This document shows, piece after piece, positions 36,972-45,367 of a stretch of DNA of 64,000 bases. Source of the stretch: Intestinimonas butyriciproducens (GTDB taxonomy: Bacteria > Bacillota > Clostridia > Oscillospirales > Oscillospiraceae); contig NZ_CP011524.1 in NCBI RefSeq assembly GCF_004154955.1, forward strand, positions 2,294,001 through 2,358,000, written 5' to 3'. Below the pieces are notes generated by a model, which was not told the DNA's origin, searched no databases, and saw only the letters and a program-made list of their open reading frames with translations. Numbering within the stretch: position 1 is the stretch's first letter; every line of letters starts with the position of its first letter. Both the position numbers and the translations under genes were made by a program.

Positions 36972-39041
36972 TTATTGCGCTTCTTCCGTTACGGAGAGAG
37001 GAAACCGCGTGCCCGGTTCGCCGGCGAAAACGATCCAGCCGCCCTCCGGAAGCAGGGCGTGGGTATCTCCAAACGCCCAGGACCCGGCCACGACCTGCCC
37101 AAGCTGGTCGTATACGTAAAAAGCCCCCGCCTCGGGCAGCGTGACATTCAGCGTCCCGCCCGCCAGCGCCCCGACCTGATACCAGCGGGCCCGGCCGTCG
37201 GACTGGATGGTGGTGTAGGCCCCCTCCCCACCCCAAAGGGGGCGGGCGGCGGCGGAGTCCATGCACAGGTAATCGCCCACAGTGAGATACTCTGTGCCGT
37301 CCTCCACCTGCACCGTATAGTCCGCACCGTTGCGGCTCCCGGTACCGGGGAGCTGGAGATACTGCCGCGCGGTGTCCGCATCCTCGATCCAGTCCAGGGC
37401 CGCGTAGCCGGGCGCCTCGGCCAAGGTGGAGACGGCGGTGAAGGGGCCGGAGAGGTACACCTGGGAGGTATACTTCTCGTTGGCGATGAGGTAGAGCTTC
37501 TCCCCTCTGGCCTCCCAGGCGGCCAGGGCCTCTTCGGACGCCTCCCCATTGGGCTCCAGGCGCTCCATGGCATAGCTGGCCGCCCCCAGAGGGACGAGCC
37601 CCGGAATGTCGGAATAGGCCTTCTCATAGAGATAGACCCGTCCATTCTCCTCGGGGATAAATTTTACCAGGAGGGTCTCCTCCTCGCCCCGGAAAGACCC
37701 GTCGTCATAGTAGGTGAGCGTCATAGGAGCGCCGCCCAGCGCCGCAGGAGCGGCCAGCGTCAGGGCGCCCGCCTCGTCAAAAGAGGCGGTAAGCATACCG
37801 GTGAGCCCGGCGTACGTCCCGGCATATGACAGGACCGCCTGGGGGAGCCGGGCGGGCTCCGCCTCGGGAAGCGACCAGGATTCGTCCACAGTGATCCCCC
37901 GCTGGGCCAGGGCGTCGACCAGGATGCGGGCCCCTGCCAGTTGGTTATAGGTGCTCACACCGCCGGAGGAGAGTACGGCCACCGCCATATCGTGCTCCGG
38001 CAGGACGATGAGCCCCGCGTGGTAGCGCAACGTGTCTCCGCCTTTTACCAGGGCCTGGATACCGTTTTGCCCAAAGGGAAACATGTGCACATTGTCCCAG
38101 CCCAGGCCATACCCCAGTTGGTCGTCGGCGCTGTCCTCCGGCCACAGGCCCCGCGCGGCCCAGTCGGCGGTCATGGCGTCCAGGGACGCCCGGCTCAGCA
38201 GTTCCGTGCCGCAGAGGAGGCCGCCGAAGGAGGCAAGGTCCGCGGCGGTGGCGTAGATGCCGCCGGTGCCTACGATACCCAGGGTATCCTGAGGCAGGGC
38301 CCAGGGATCCTGGGGGGAGGCGTAGGTCCTGGCCAGGCGGTCCGGGTCGAAGTCCCCGCCGGGGGCGAAGGTGTCTGCCAGCTCCCCCGGCGCCAGAAGG
38401 GCGGCGCGGACATAGTCCATGTATTCCATTCCGGAGGCCGCCTCCACCACCAGCTCGGCCAGAGTATAGCCATCGTTGGAGTAGACGCAGTAGGCGCCCG
38501 GCTCGGCCTTGAGCCGCTGCGTGGCGAGGCGCCGGAGCAGCGCATCGGCGGCCTGTGGATCGGTATCGTCAAAGAGAAAGGCATTGCGGGTGCTGTCCCC
38601 CATCAGGCCGGAGGAATGGTCCAGGAGCATCCGCACCGTGATGCTCTGATACCGCTCGTCTGCCATGCAGAACTCCGGCAGGATCTCCGCCACCGGCGTC
38701 TCCAGCGTCAGGGCCCCCCCTTCACAGAGCTTCAGCACCGCTGCGGCCGTATACGTCTTGGACACCGAGCCCACACCGTAGAGAATATCCTCGGTAAGCG
38801 CCCGGTTTTCACTGCGGGAATAGACTCCCCAGCCGCCCTGGAGCGTGATCTCTCCCCCCTCCCAGAGGGCGTAGCGGATGCTGTCCGCGCCTCCATACTC
38901 CGCCGCAAGCCGGACGGCGTGCCGGGCGGCCTCCTCCCGGGTCCTGATCCGGGCGTCCTCCGCCGCCAGGGCGGGCGCGGAGAGGGCTGCGGCAAGCAGC
39001 AGCCCGGCCAGGACCGCCGACAGGGTGTGCTGAATTCTCAT
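36972..39041 (-). CDS. Class C beta-lactamase-like serine hydrolase, secreted
   Basis: Protein of 689 residues. A signal peptide (about 1-27, ALAAED) precedes a class C beta-lactamase-type domain (about 45-390), with the catalytic SxxK in GVGSVSKTYTAA, the Tyr motif YSNDGYTLAEL, and a possible KxG-like KGGDTLRYHAG near 335. The C-terminal half (about 410-680) is mainly beta, with no recognised domain. Such proteins are often peptidases or esterases rather than true beta-lactamases. The gene follows the LtaS-like locus in direction but is separated by 54 bases from the next coding frame. No drug-resistance role is claimed. Confidence 0.85.
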   Translation of the reverse strand: MRIQHTLSAVLAGLLLAAALSAPALAAEDARIRTREEAARHAVRLAAEYGGADSIRYALWEGGEITLQGGWGVYSRSENRALTEDILYGVGSVSKTYTAAAVLKLCEGGALTLETPVAEILPEFCMADERYQSITVRMLLDHSSGLMGDSTRNAFLFDDTDPQAADALLRRLATQRLKAEPGAYCVYSNDGYTLAELVVEAASGMEYMDYVRAALLAPGELADTFAPGGDFDPDRLARTYASPQDPWALPQDTLGIVGTGGIYATAADLASFGGLLCGTELLSRASLDAMTADWAARGLWPEDSADDQLGYGLGWDNVHMFPFGQNGIQALVKGGDTLRYHAGLIVLPEHDMAVAVLSSGGVSTYNQLAGARILVDALAQRGITVDESWSLPEAEPARLPQAVLSYAGTYAGLTGMLTASFDEAGALTLAAPAALGGAPMTLTYYDDGSFRGEEETLLVKFIPEENGRVYLYEKAYSDIPGLVPLGAASYAMERLEPNGEASEEALAAWEARGEKLYLIANEKYTSQVYLSGPFTAVSTLAEAPGYAALDWIEDADTARQYLQLPGTGSRNGADYTVQVEDGTEYLTVGDYLCMDSAAARPLWGGEGAYTTIQSDGRARWYQVGALAGGTLNVTLPEAGAFYVYDQLGQVVAGSWAFGDTHALLPEGGWIVFAGEPGTRFPLSVTEEAQ

Positions 39042-39095
39042 ATGGGGATACCTCCTATCTGTCTCCGGATGGGTCTCGCCCGGGGCGCCCCGCCG

Positions 39096-39410
39096 TCAGG
39101 TCCCGCCCCGGGACAGCTTTTCATAGTGCGCCCGGCATTCCTCCGGCGTCCGTTTGGGATGGGCGTTCATCTCTTCCGCCTCCTGGAGCAGCCATGCCGT
39201 CATAGCGGCCACCCCCTCCTCGGAGAGGGCGAAGAATGCCTCGGCATCCTCCACGGCATAGTCCCGGCAGAAGGGGCCCTGCCATGTCACCGCCCGCATG
39301 CGGCCCTCCTGAGGCTTTTCGATCTCGTAGCACAGCAGCCCCCGGCTCCCCGACCAGCCGTTGTCGTTTTCAAAGTGGGAGAGCCCGGGCATATAGAATT
39401 CGTCGCTCAT
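39096..39410 (-). CDS. Small acidic protein coupled to the LtaS-like gene
   Basis: Predicted protein of 104 residues, MSDEFYMPGLSHFENDNGWS at the start, with a Cys-containing middle (GPFCRDYAVEDAEAFFALS) and a Glu-rich helical end. I do not recognise a family. Its ATG overlaps the stop of the LtaS-like gene (ATGA, 39407-39410), so translation is coupled. No signal peptide or membrane helix is present, so it would be cytosolic. The coupling suggests a regulator or partner of the sulfatase-fold enzyme or simply an operon passenger. Confidence 0.6.
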   Translation of the reverse strand: MSDEFYMPGLSHFENDNGWSGSRGLLCYEIEKPQEGRMRAVTWQGPFCRDYAVEDAEAFFALSEEGVAAMTAWLLQEAEEMNAHPKRTPEECRAHYEKLSRGGT

Positions 39411-41416
39411 GTCGATCCTCCATTCTGTTCCGGCAGGGTGAAAAAATCCGCCAGCCGGTTTTCTTCGTCGTCAAAGAGCAGGTTGTATTGGAGCATCTCG
39501 TACTGGAGCAGGCTGGCCCTGGCGGCCTCGGAGAGCTCGCTTCTGCGCTTGTACCATGCCCCGTCCGCATCCCGGTAGCCCACCCCGTTGACCGCCGGCA
39601 CGGTCTCCCGGAGCGCGCTCAGGAACTGCTGGTATCCGGTCCGGGGCAGGCCCGCCGTCTCCAGCAGCAGGGAGGAGAGGTAATTCAGGGAGAGCTCCGT
39701 CCCCTGCTCCTCCGGAATATCATAGTTGGCCCAGAGCACGAAAGGCACCTTTTGCCGCCTCTGGGCGGTCCCGGCATCCAGGGTGTCGAACGCCCCGCCC
39801 AGCACCTCGGTGTAGAAATTGGTGGCCACCTGGGGCTGATGGTCGCCGAAGATCAGGATCATGGTGGGCTCTTCCACCTGGGAGAAGTACTCCACCAGAT
39901 ATTGAAAGGCGCTGTCCGACTCCCGGATGAGGGAGAGATACTGGTTGACGGTATGGAACCGTCCCTCCATCGCCCCGGTGAGCCACACGGTCTTGTCCAG
40001 CCCCGTCCAGGGCACGTTGTAGGCACTATGGTTCTGCATGGTGACGTTGAAGACAAAGAGCGGTTCGCCCGCCTCCTTCTCCTCGTAAAGACGGATCAGA
40101 TTCTCATAGTTGGACCGGTCCGTGATGTAATTGCGCATAAAGGCCGCGTCGGTAAAGTCCCGCTGAAAGAGGATGCGGTCGAAGCCGAAGTCCCGATAGA
40201 CCGCCGTCCGGTTCCACCCGGAGGAGAGGTAGGGGTGCATGAACACGGTCTCATACCCCAGCGCCTTCATCTGGGCGCCCAGATTGGGCATCCCCGGCGT
40301 CACGTACATCTGGAAGGGCACGGTGCCGTCGGGCAGGAAGGCCATGGTGTTCCCCGTGAGGAATTCAAACTCGGAATTGGCCGTGGTGCCCCCGAACACC
40401 GAGGAGTAGGCCGTCCCCTTCACCGTGTTCTCCGTCAGGCCATGGAGAAAGGGCATGGGGTCCTCGTTGGTCTCCAGACCAAAGGTCTCCGTGAGATCGG
40501 AAAAGGACTCGTTCATAATGACGATCAGGTTGACGGGGCTGTGCCCGCCCACGGCGGGCCCCATGGCCTCCGCGTCTCCTTCCGTCTCCGCCCGGACCGC
40601 CTCCAGCGCCTCCTGGGAATACCCCTCCGGCTCGGCCACGGTGCTGTAGCGCAGGCACACGGAAAAATTGAGGAGAAAGCCGTTTCCCCTGGTGGTCCAA
40701 AGGGAGGGTTCGATCCCCGCCCAGCTCAGAAACCCGGTGCGGAAAAAGACGCACAGATAGACCGCGCAGGCCGCCGCAAGGGGTAGCACCACCCGCAGCC
40801 TGGGAAGCCGCCGTCCCGGGTTGCGGGGGAGCTTCCACAGCAGGAGACAGAAGAGGGCCAGCGCCAGCAGACACCGGAGCTGCACCTCGTCGGGCCAGTA
40901 GTCGTAATTTCCGGCCACATTGGCGGCCGTACGCAGGGTGAGGAGGTCGCCCGGAAAGATGGTGCGGCCCCGGAACCGGATGACATAGCGATTCATGAGC
41001 CCAATCAGGACGAAAAGTCCGGCGGAAATCCCGGCGGAGAGGACCAGCCGTCCCGCCAGCAGGTAGACCGCACCGGCGATCATGTAATACCACACCAGAT
41101 TGAGGCCGATCTGGAGGAGGGAAAAATCCCTCCAGGGAGCGTAGTTGTAATTCATACACTCCACCAAGAAAAAGCACAGCAGAGGCCCCAGCACAAAGGC
41201 CAGGCTGGAGAGGCCGCGCCCGGCCCGCCCGTTCACGGAAAAGCGGAGGGGGAGGAGCGCGCCGAAGGCCAGCGCCCAGCAAAGCGCCTGCCCCAGGGGT
41301 AGCCCGTAGAGAAGAAGTCCCGCCAGCAGAGCGATGGCCAGCGCCGCAGCCGGGAGCAGCAGGTCCGGCCGCAGCTCCATGGGCGGCCGTTTTTTTATAT
41401 TGACTTGGGTGCGCAT
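39407..41416 (-). CDS. LtaS-like sulfatase-fold lipoteichoic acid synthase family protein
   Basis: Protein of 669 residues with five or more membrane helices (about 15-235) and an extracellular sulfatase domain (about 280-600). Motifs of the LtaS/phosphoglycerol transferase group are visible: NLIVIMNESFSDL, TTANSEFEFLTGN with the catalytic Thr region, FVFNVTMQNHSAYN and MILIFGDHQPQ. LtaS polymerises glycerol phosphate from phosphatidylglycerol. Whether this protein makes LTA or modifies another polymer is not decidable. Its stop overlaps the 104-residue gene. A leader hairpin lies at 41468-41496. Confidence 0.88.
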   Translation of the reverse strand: MRTQVNIKKRPPMELRPDLLLPAAALAIALLAGLLLYGLPLGQALCWALAFGALLPLRFSVNGRAGRGLSSLAFVLGPLLCFFLVECMNYNYAPWRDFSLLQIGLNLVWYYMIAGAVYLLAGRLVLSAGISAGLFVLIGLMNRYVIRFRGRTIFPGDLLTLRTAANVAGNYDYWPDEVQLRCLLALALFCLLLWKLPRNPGRRLPRLRVVLPLAAACAVYLCVFFRTGFLSWAGIEPSLWTTRGNGFLLNFSVCLRYSTVAEPEGYSQEALEAVRAETEGDAEAMGPAVGGHSPVNLIVIMNESFSDLTETFGLETNEDPMPFLHGLTENTVKGTAYSSVFGGTTANSEFEFLTGNTMAFLPDGTVPFQMYVTPGMPNLGAQMKALGYETVFMHPYLSSGWNRTAVYRDFGFDRILFQRDFTDAAFMRNYITDRSNYENLIRLYEEKEAGEPLFVFNVTMQNHSAYNVPWTGLDKTVWLTGAMEGRFHTVNQYLSLIRESDSAFQYLVEYFSQVEEPTMILIFGDHQPQVATNFYTEVLGGAFDTLDAGTAQRRQKVPFVLWANYDIPEEQGTELSLNYLSSLLLETAGLPRTGYQQFLSALRETVPAVNGVGYRDADGAWYKRRSELSEAARASLLQYEMLQYNLLFDDEENRLADFFTLPEQNGGST

Positions 41417-41467
41417 AGCAAATGATACCGTCTCTTTCCTTTGGTTGAAACGGAGTCTATTTTACAA

Positions 41468-41496
41468 CGGGCCGCCTGTAAAAGCAAGGCGGCCCG
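41468..41496 (-). terminator. Hairpin in the leader of the LtaS-like gene
   Basis: CGGGCCGCCT and AGGCGGCCCG form a 10-bp stem with a 9-base loop, followed on the minus strand by TTGTAAA. It is either a second terminator after pyk or an attenuator of the LtaS-like gene. Confidence 0.5.
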
Positions 41497-41520
41497 TCTT
41501 ACGCTTTCTTTACAATTTGT

Positions 41521-41553
41521 GAAAACGGGCCTCCGCACTTCGGCGGAGGCCCG
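41521..41553 (-). terminator. Intrinsic terminator after pyk
   Basis: On the minus strand CGGGCCTCCGC and its complement form an 11-bp stem with a 6-base loop, followed by TTTTC. It lies about 65 bases after the pyk stop at 41620. Confidence 0.8.
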
Positions 41554-41619
41554 TCCCGGACCGGGGGATGTTTGCCGCTGAGGCGGAGGCCCCGCAGATG
41601 CAGCAGCGTCCTGCGGCGC

Positions 41620-43053
41620 TCAGGCGCGCTCTCCCACGACCTGGGCCTTGATGAGGTTAGTGGTGCCGCTGATGCCGATGGGCACGCCGGCGGTGATGAC
41701 CACGGTGTCGCCGCATGCCACCGCACCCTCCCGCCGGGCCACATCCACAGCCATGGAGAAGAGCCGGTCGGTGGAATCCACCTCTCCGGTGAGGTAGGGG
41801 TGGACGCCCCAGGAGATGGCGAGCTGCCGCCTGGTCTGCTCGCTCTGGCACAGCGCCACGATGGGACAGGCGGGGCGGAAGCGGGAAATGACCTTGGCCG
41901 TATAGCCGCTCTTGGTAGCGGCCAGAATGGCAGAGGCGCCCAGGTCCATGGCGGTGAGACAGCAGGAGTGGGTGATGGCGTCGTTGATGGAGCTGATGCC
42001 GGGGAGCAGATTGTTCTCCCGAAACCGGCCCCAATAGTCGATGGCCCCCTCGGCGGCCTCCACCGTGCTCACCATGGTCTGGAGGGCCTCCAGCGGATAT
42101 CTGCCGGAGGCGGTCTCGCCGGAGAGCATGACGCAGGAGGTGCCGTCAAAGACGGCGTTTGCCACATCGGAGACCTCGGCGCGGGTGGGCCGGGGATTGC
42201 GGATCATGGAATCGAGCATCTGGGTGGCAGTAATAACGGGCTTGCCCTGGCGGATGGTGGCCTTGATCATCTTCTTCTGTAGGATCGGCACCTCATGGGC
42301 GGGAATCTCCACCCCCAGATCTCCCCGGGCCACCATGACGCCGTCGGAGGCGGCGATGATGGCGTCCAGGTTGTCCACGCCCTCCCGGTTTTCGATCTTG
42401 GCGATGATGCGGATGTCGTCCCCGCCGCACGCGCGCAGACAGGCGCGGATATCCTCCACGTCGGAGGCCTTCCGCACAAAGGAGGCGGCGATGAAGTCGA
42501 AATCGTTCTCCACGGCGAACTTCAGGTCCTCCCTGTCCTTTTCCGTGAGAGAGGGCAGCAGGATGTGCACGTCGGGAATGTTGATGCTTTTATTGCTGGA
42601 AAGCGTACCGCCGTTCTCCACCTCGCAGTGGATCTTTCTGCCCTCGATCCTGCGGACCACCAGCTCCACCAGCCCGTCGTCCACCAGCACCCGGCAGCCC
42701 TCGCCGAGCTCCTTGTGAAGGTTCTCATAGGTGACGGAGACCTGGTGCTCGTCACCGGGCACATCTTCGGTGCTCAGGGTGAATTCCGCGCCGCGGGTCA
42801 GGGTGATGGGCCCGTTCTCAAAGCTCTTGATGCGGATCTCAGGCCCCTTGGTGTCCAGCATGGAGGCCACCGGAGCCCCCAGCTCGTCCCGGACTCGCTT
42901 GAGCTTGGTCAGGGTGGCGAGATGGCTCTCGTGTGTGCCGTGGGAAAAATTGAAGCGGGCGCAGTTCATCCCGGCCAAAATCAGTTTGCGCAGGGTTTCC
43001 TCGTTGTCCACGGAGGGCCCCAGGGTGCAGATCACCTTTGTCTTTCTCATCAT
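41620..43053 (-). CDS. pyk: Pyruvate kinase
   Basis: Final glycolytic enzyme, converting phosphoenolpyruvate and ADP to pyruvate and ATP. The 477-residue sequence shows CTLGPSVDNEETLRKLILAG, ARFNFSHGTHESH, MLDTKGPEIRI, the active-site region IIAKIENREGVDNLDAII, GVMVARGDLGVEI, VITATQMLDSMI and VMLSGETASGRYP. It ends in the C-terminal allosteric domain, without the extra PEP-utiliser domain found in some Bacillus enzymes. AGGAGG lies before the two ATGs at 43053 and 43050. A good promoter lies upstream. Confidence 0.96.
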   Translation of the reverse strand: MMRKTKVICTLGPSVDNEETLRKLILAGMNCARFNFSHGTHESHLATLTKLKRVRDELGAPVASMLDTKGPEIRIKSFENGPITLTRGAEFTLSTEDVPGDEHQVSVTYENLHKELGEGCRVLVDDGLVELVVRRIEGRKIHCEVENGGTLSSNKSINIPDVHILLPSLTEKDREDLKFAVENDFDFIAASFVRKASDVEDIRACLRACGGDDIRIIAKIENREGVDNLDAIIAASDGVMVARGDLGVEIPAHEVPILQKKMIKATIRQGKPVITATQMLDSMIRNPRPTRAEVSDVANAVFDGTSCVMLSGETASGRYPLEALQTMVSTVEAAEGAIDYWGRFRENNLLPGISSINDAITHSCCLTAMDLGASAILAATKSGYTAKVISRFRPACPIVALCQSEQTRRQLAISWGVHPYLTGEVDSTDRLFSMAVDVARREGAVACGDTVVITAGVPIGISGTTNLIKAQVVGERA

Positions 43054-43103
43054 AAATACCTCCTGATGGGTATGTGAGTTTCCGTTTGAAAGCCTACGCC
43101 CTT

Positions 43104-43132
43104 ATCATACTACATCCGGTGGCATTTTTAAA
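43104..43132 (-). promoter_or_regulatory. Promoter of pyk
   Basis: On the minus strand TTTAAA (43132-43127) and TATGAT (43109-43104) are separated by 17 bases, about 50 bases upstream of the ATG. Confidence 0.55.
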
Positions 43133-43335
43133 GTAAAAATTTTATGAAGAAAAAGATTTTTCCCGTCTGCTTTTTGTCTCTCTCCGCGCGGAAGGGGGCT
43201 GCCAAAGACCAGTACGCGCTTTTCGCATCCCGGGGCCTTTTGTCCGTTTGCGCAGGCGGAAAAGGCCCAAAAGCGGCGCTTTTGTCCCGCGGAGATAGGG
43301 CCAGGCGGATTTTTCTCCGCCCGGCCCCGCCCGTC

Positions 43336-43686
43336 TCATTTCTTGCGTTCCAGAGGAACCAGCTTCCCGTCTCTGCACTCCATATCGAAAAGGTCTGTGA
43401 GCATGGTCTTTTCCCGCTCCACCGCCTCCTGGATGATGGTCAGGTCTCCCCGGATATTCCCCATCCAGGTCCCCGCAGTGCGCAGAGGGAGATATACCAT
43501 GCCCTGATAGTTCACCAGAAAGGCCCACTCCCCTTTTTCACTGACGAACCCGGCCCGTGCGCCGTCCACATAGACCCCGCCGTGCCAGAGCTCGGCACGG
43601 ACGGTGGCAGGGCCCGCCGCCCCGGCGGCACCCGCCAGAACCAGCCCGCAGAGAAGGGCCAGCGTCCACTGTATCCGTTTCTTCAT
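43336..43686 (-). CDS. Secreted small protein, stalk-domain-like
   Basis: Protein of 116 residues with a signal peptide (about 1-28, MKKRIQWTLALLCGLVLAG). A short beta-rich region follows, ELWHGGVYVDGARAGFVSEK and YQGMVYLPLRTAGTWMG. The LPLR motif recalls one repeat of the copper-amine-oxidase N-type domain. A basic, Cys-containing tail ends LVPLERKK. It lies 17 bases after the end of the disrupted anti-sigma-like gene, so it may be the last gene of that sigma-controlled operon. The function is unknown. Confidence 0.6.
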   Translation of the reverse strand: MKKRIQWTLALLCGLVLAGAAGAAGPATVRAELWHGGVYVDGARAGFVSEKGEWAFLVNYQGMVYLPLRTAGTWMGNIRGDLTIIQEAVEREKTMLTDLFDMECRDGKLVPLERKK

Positions 43687-43703
43687 CTTGACCGCTCCTT
43701 TCT

Positions 43704-44624
43704 TCAGTTCCCCGACAGGGAGATCGTCTCTCTCAACAGGGTCACGGAGGCCGCTTTCTGGAGGTCCACCGGGCTTTCAAACTCCCAGACCCACTCCTCC
43801 AGCGTCTCCTCCACCGTGCCTTCTCCCACGAGCAGGCGTCCTTCTCCCGGCTCCACCCGGTTTCCGTCCAGCAGCGTGATGACCGGTCGGTCCGAGCGCA
43901 GGAAGGAGGCGCCGTTCACAGTCCGGCAGCGCACCGACAGGCTCAGAGGGGAGAGCCATATCCCCTTCAGGTGACACGCCGCGTTTTCCCGGCGGGGGTC
44001 CGGGAGGGGGCCGCCCATCCTCGGCAAATCCCATGGAGGTGACGGCCACGCCCGGCTCCTCCCCCTCCGGCACCAAGGCATCGAGCTGGCTTCCCTTCAG
44101 CGCCAGTTGGAAAGAGCGGGCCCCGGGCATGATCTTCCGCACCGACAGCGTGAGGGAGGAGAGGGCCTCTCTGCTGTAGAAGGTCTGACAGAGGGTCAGG
44201 GTCCCCGTCTCCTCCTCATAGGACACCGTCTGCATGGGAGTGCCGCCGTTGGGGCCGTCCTCCTGCGCCACAGGTATGCCCTCCTCATCTCTGGGAAGGG
44301 CCCACAGATCCAGCTCCACCCCGTTCCTCAGCCGCTCTCCCTCCAGATCCCGAAGGGTGAGACTCGGACCGTGTTTCGGTCCGCGAGGGCCGCCGCCGCG
44401 CCGAATTCGATCCCCTGGTCCCTCACAGCCCCCGCCGCGCCGGTGGCGTAGGGGGCGCGGGGTCCCAAGTGCTCCTGGATCAACGACCAAATACCCGGCC
44501 CCGCCGCCAGAGCGGTAAAGAGCAGCGCGGTGCATACCAGCGCCGCGGCCGCCTTCATCTCCTCCCGGAACTGCAATCCGGACATAGAGCGGTCCAGCGC
44601 GTTTTGAAGCTCAATATTCCGCAT
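43704..44624 (-). pseudogene. Anti-sigma/DUF4179-like membrane protein gene, two frameshifts
   Basis: The coding signal is spread over three frames. From 44624 the sequence reads MRNIELQNALDRSMSGLQFR, a membrane helix (ALVCTALLFTALAAGPGI) and about 40 more residues. Near 44360 the signal moves to another frame (SLTLRDLEGERLRNGVELDL through GVAVTSMGFAEDG). Near 44003-44020, at a G-run (GGGAGGGGG on the plus strand), it moves again to NAACHLKGIWLSPLSLSVRC and ends at TLLRETISLSGN. Together they describe one protein of about 300 residues: cytosolic N-terminus, one helix, beta-rich exterior. This matches anti-sigma proteins encoded after ECF sigma genes. Both shifts could be real or consensus errors. 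Confidence 0.7.
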
Positions 44625-45097
44625 AATACCACTCCTTCAGCGCAGGTTTCAGCCGTTCTCTGGCCCGTTTGAGCCGTATCGATACCGTTCCCTGGGGCAG
44701 TTCCAGCGCCTGGGCAATCTCCGCCGTGGAGCAGTCCTGATAATAATAGAGGACCACCACTTCCCGATATTTTCCCGGTAGCCCCAGCACGGCCCGGATC
44801 ACGGTGTCGTCGACCGCTTCACGCTCCTCAGCCGGGACCCGCTCCAAAATCTCCAGATCCACCCGTCTGCTGTGCCAGGGAGACCGGAGCATGTTCCGGC
44901 ATACATTGACCGCAATGCTGGTCAGCCAGGTCTTTTCGCTGGATGCCCCCCGAAAGTCCTCCCGACTCCGCCAGGCCCGGACAAAGGTCTCCTGGGCCGC
45001 GTCCTCCGCCAGTGCCCCATCCCGCAGATAGCAGATAGAGATAACACAGGCGCAGGATGTTGTCTCCATACTTCTCCATCAGCGCTTCGATGTCCAC
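44611..45097 (-). pseudogene. ECF sigma factor gene disrupted by 7-bp tandem duplication
   Basis: From the GTG at 45097 the frame reads VDIEALMEKYGDNILRLCYL and then goes wrong. A second frame resumes with RDGALAEDAAQETFVRAW (region 2), SEKTWLTSIAVNVCRNML, and the region 4 helix-turn-helix YYQDCSTAEIAQALELPQGT and SIRLKRARERLKPAL. The join holds a perfect tandem CAGATAG-CAGATAG (plus strand 45025-45038). Removing one copy restores a continuous sigma-70 ECF protein of about 160 residues. AAGGAGG lies upstream of the GTG. It overlaps the anti-sigma-like gene by 14 bases, as expected for a sigma/anti-sigma pair. Confidence 0.8.
45025..45038 (+). repeat. Tandem 7-bp duplication (CAGATAG x2)
   Basis: Two directly adjacent identical heptamers. 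They add seven bases to the sigma gene and break its frame; a precise loss of one copy would repair it. Confidence 0.85.
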
Positions 45098-45177
45098 GGC
45101 CCCTTCCACCTCCTTCTGTCTTTTAGACACTTGGACCGGGCGCTTCGTTTCACTTTCGGTCAGACTTTTTCAGCAGA

Positions 45178-45220
45178 CGAAGGCGCGCCGCAGAGACCAT
45201 ACTCCGCAGCGCGCCCTTTC
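45178..45220. repeat. Inverted repeat upstream of the sigma pseudogene
   Basis: AAGGCGCGC pairs with GCGCGCCCTT around a 21-base middle with its own CGCAG/CTGCG complement. On the plus strand it is followed by TCTTTATC and could terminate transcription from that direction; on the minus strand it lies in the sigma gene's upstream region. Confidence 0.4.
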
Positions 45221-45287
45221 TTTATCTATGTCCGGATATAAAATAATTATATGGCCACCTATCATAAAAGTCACGCAAAGATCCTTT

Positions 45288-45310
45288 GCGCCGGAACATC
45301 GGCGCTTTTT
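45288..45310 (+). terminator. Short hairpin with T-run (plus strand)
   Basis: GCGCCG and CGGCGC pair around a 6-base loop and are followed by TTTTT. No plus-strand gene precedes it nearby, so its role is unclear. Confidence 0.4.
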
Positions 45311-45328
45311 CCCGCAGGACAGAAATCA

Positions 45329-45361
45329 AGTCCGCGCATGCCTGTGGCATGCGCGGACTTG
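45329..45361 (-). terminator. Hairpin after the CorC-like gene
   Basis: AAGTCCGCGCATGCC and its complement form a 15-bp stem with a 3-base loop just downstream of the stop at 45368. On the minus strand GATTTC follows, a weak T-tract. Confidence 0.55.
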
Positions 45362-45367
45362 ATCGGT

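Noticed and set aside
36972-39041. Antibiotic-resistance beta-lactamase
   Set aside because: The fold matches class C-like hydrolases, but the long C-terminal part and context fit a peptidase/esterase-type relative; resistance cannot be claimed.
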